Shown here: positions 14,390 to 14,834 of the stretch, in pieces
Position numbering within the stretch: the first letter of the stretch is position 1
Layout of the letters: each line of letters opens with the position of its first letter
Notes under the pieces: generated by a model
Seen by the model: only the letters and a program-made list of their open reading frames with translations
What the model was told of the DNA's origin: nothing
Databases searched by the model: none
NCBI GenBank assembly: GCA_027038235.1
Contig: JALVXV010000079.1
Location: forward strand, 1 to 14,834
Source of the DNA: Campylobacterales bacterium
GTDB lineage: Bacteria; Campylobacterota; Campylobacteria; Campylobacterales; JALSKU01
Length of the DNA: 14,834 nucleotides
Direction of reading: 5' to 3'
Program-made: the position numbers and the translations under genes

Positions 14390-14834
14390 CTATCTATCAA
14401 GCTCCCCTGCTATTATATTTAAACTACTAAGAGTTATGATAGCATCTGCTACTAAGTGATCTTCTATGATTTGGGCTAAAGCACTCATAGAGTAAAAACA
14501 AGGCGGTCTTACTTTTACCTTGTATGGTATGCCACTACCATCACTTACTATATAAAATCCAAGCTCTCCATTTGCTGCTTCTATAGCTGAATAGCTCTCC
14601 TGTTTTGGCACCTTTACACCCTCAAATATAAGCTTAAACTGGTTCATAAGCCCCTCAATAGTGTTATAAACCGCTTCCTTTTTTGGTAAAAATACCCTTT
14701 TATCATCGACTGCTATCTCTCCGCTTGGCAATCTTTTCATAGCCTGTTTGATGATAGAGATACTTTGATATATCTCCTCAAATCTTACCATAAGTCTATC
14801 ATATATATCACCCACACTTCCAACAGGCACTTCA
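14390..14834 (-). CDS. nuoD: Complex I subunit NuoD (49-kDa type), C-terminal part only
   Basis: Quinone-site subunit at the base of the peripheral arm, related to the large subunit of NiFe hydrogenases. The reading frame runs off the right edge; the GTG at 14828-14830 is an internal valine, as E-V-P-V-G-S-V-G-D-I-Y-D-R is the conserved (D/E)VPVG...GDxYDR motif. The visible 148 codons end with S-L-N-I-I-A-G-E-L-D-R, the usual NuoD C-terminus. The quinone-binding His and Tyr of the N-terminal half are outside the window. Whether it is fused to NuoC cannot be judged. It is the upstream neighbour of nuoE and nuoF, giving the order D-E-F. Confidence 0.93.
   Translation of the reverse strand, partial: EVPVGSVGDIYDRLMVRFEEIYQSISIIKQAMKRLPSGEIAVDDKRVFLPKKEAVYNTIEGLMNQFKLIFEGVKVPKQESYSAIEAANGELGFYIVSDGSGIPYKVKVRPPCFYSMSALAQIIEDHLVADAIITLSSLNIIAGELDR

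Noticed and set aside
1..14834. tRNA, rRNA, CRISPR, insertion sequence or phage signals.
   Set aside because: None seen on either strand: no cloverleaf-like segment with conserved arms, no regularly spaced repeats of CRISPR size, and no transposase or integrase motifs.

Overview
The window is AT-rich DNA that I assign to Campylobacterota (formerly Epsilonproteobacteria). The grounds are gene content and order. The block def - (GGDEF) - clpP - tig divergent from folE - fliI matches the order I remember around Cj0191c to Cj0195 in Campylobacter jejuni, and the NifS/NifU pair closely resembles the Helicobacter pylori NIF-type pair in sequence and layout. Genus and species cannot be read from this. 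Gene density is high, the longest gap is about 230 bp, and I see no rRNA, tRNA, CRISPR array, IS element or phage gene.

Layout. (1) 1-3309, minus strand: a tightly packed protein quality-control operon read tig, clpP, a degenerate GGDEF protein, then def (cut by the left edge). (2) 3310-3418: a divergent promoter region containing a striking inverted-repeat array. (3) 3419-5430, plus strand: folE (GTP cyclohydrolase I) and fliI (flagellar export ATPase), separated by a short spacer made largely of heptamer-period tandem repeats. (4) 5665-7841, plus strand: nifS and nifU, a two-gene Fe-S cluster assembly operon with a Fur-like site upstream. (5) 7859-9565, minus strand: a chemoreceptor with no periplasmic domain and a cytoplasmic C-terminal sensor-like domain. 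(6) 9687-12426, plus strand: an OmpR-type response regulator without a kinase partner in view, then a TonB-dependent receptor carrying the CxxxM and HxM copper ligands of the OprC/NosA family. (7) 12574-14834, minus strand: the end of nuoD, then nuoE and nuoF of respiratory complex I. This cluster stops after nuoF.

Two observations stand out. First, the response-regulator gene and the copper-receptor gene are both preceded by the same direct repeat, TTAAC-N6-TTAACA (11-bp period), each exactly 9 bp upstream of a -10-like hexamer. This suggests that the regulator controls itself and the receptor, and perhaps the divergent chemoreceptor: a possible copper-sensing, uptake and taxis module. Second, NuoF keeps its FMN loop and Fe-S cysteines, but the residues that hold the adenine and ribose of NADH in Thermus Nqo1 are replaced (three Phe to Ala, Leu and Gln; one Glu to Lys). 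This complex I may therefore not be a normal NADH dehydrogenase. Most Campylobacterota with a described complex I lack NuoE/F and use another donor, so this could be an intermediate state.

Lesser points are a GGDEF protein with a ruined active site but an intact RxxD c-di-GMP-binding motif, and the repeat structures upstream of tig/folE and fliI.
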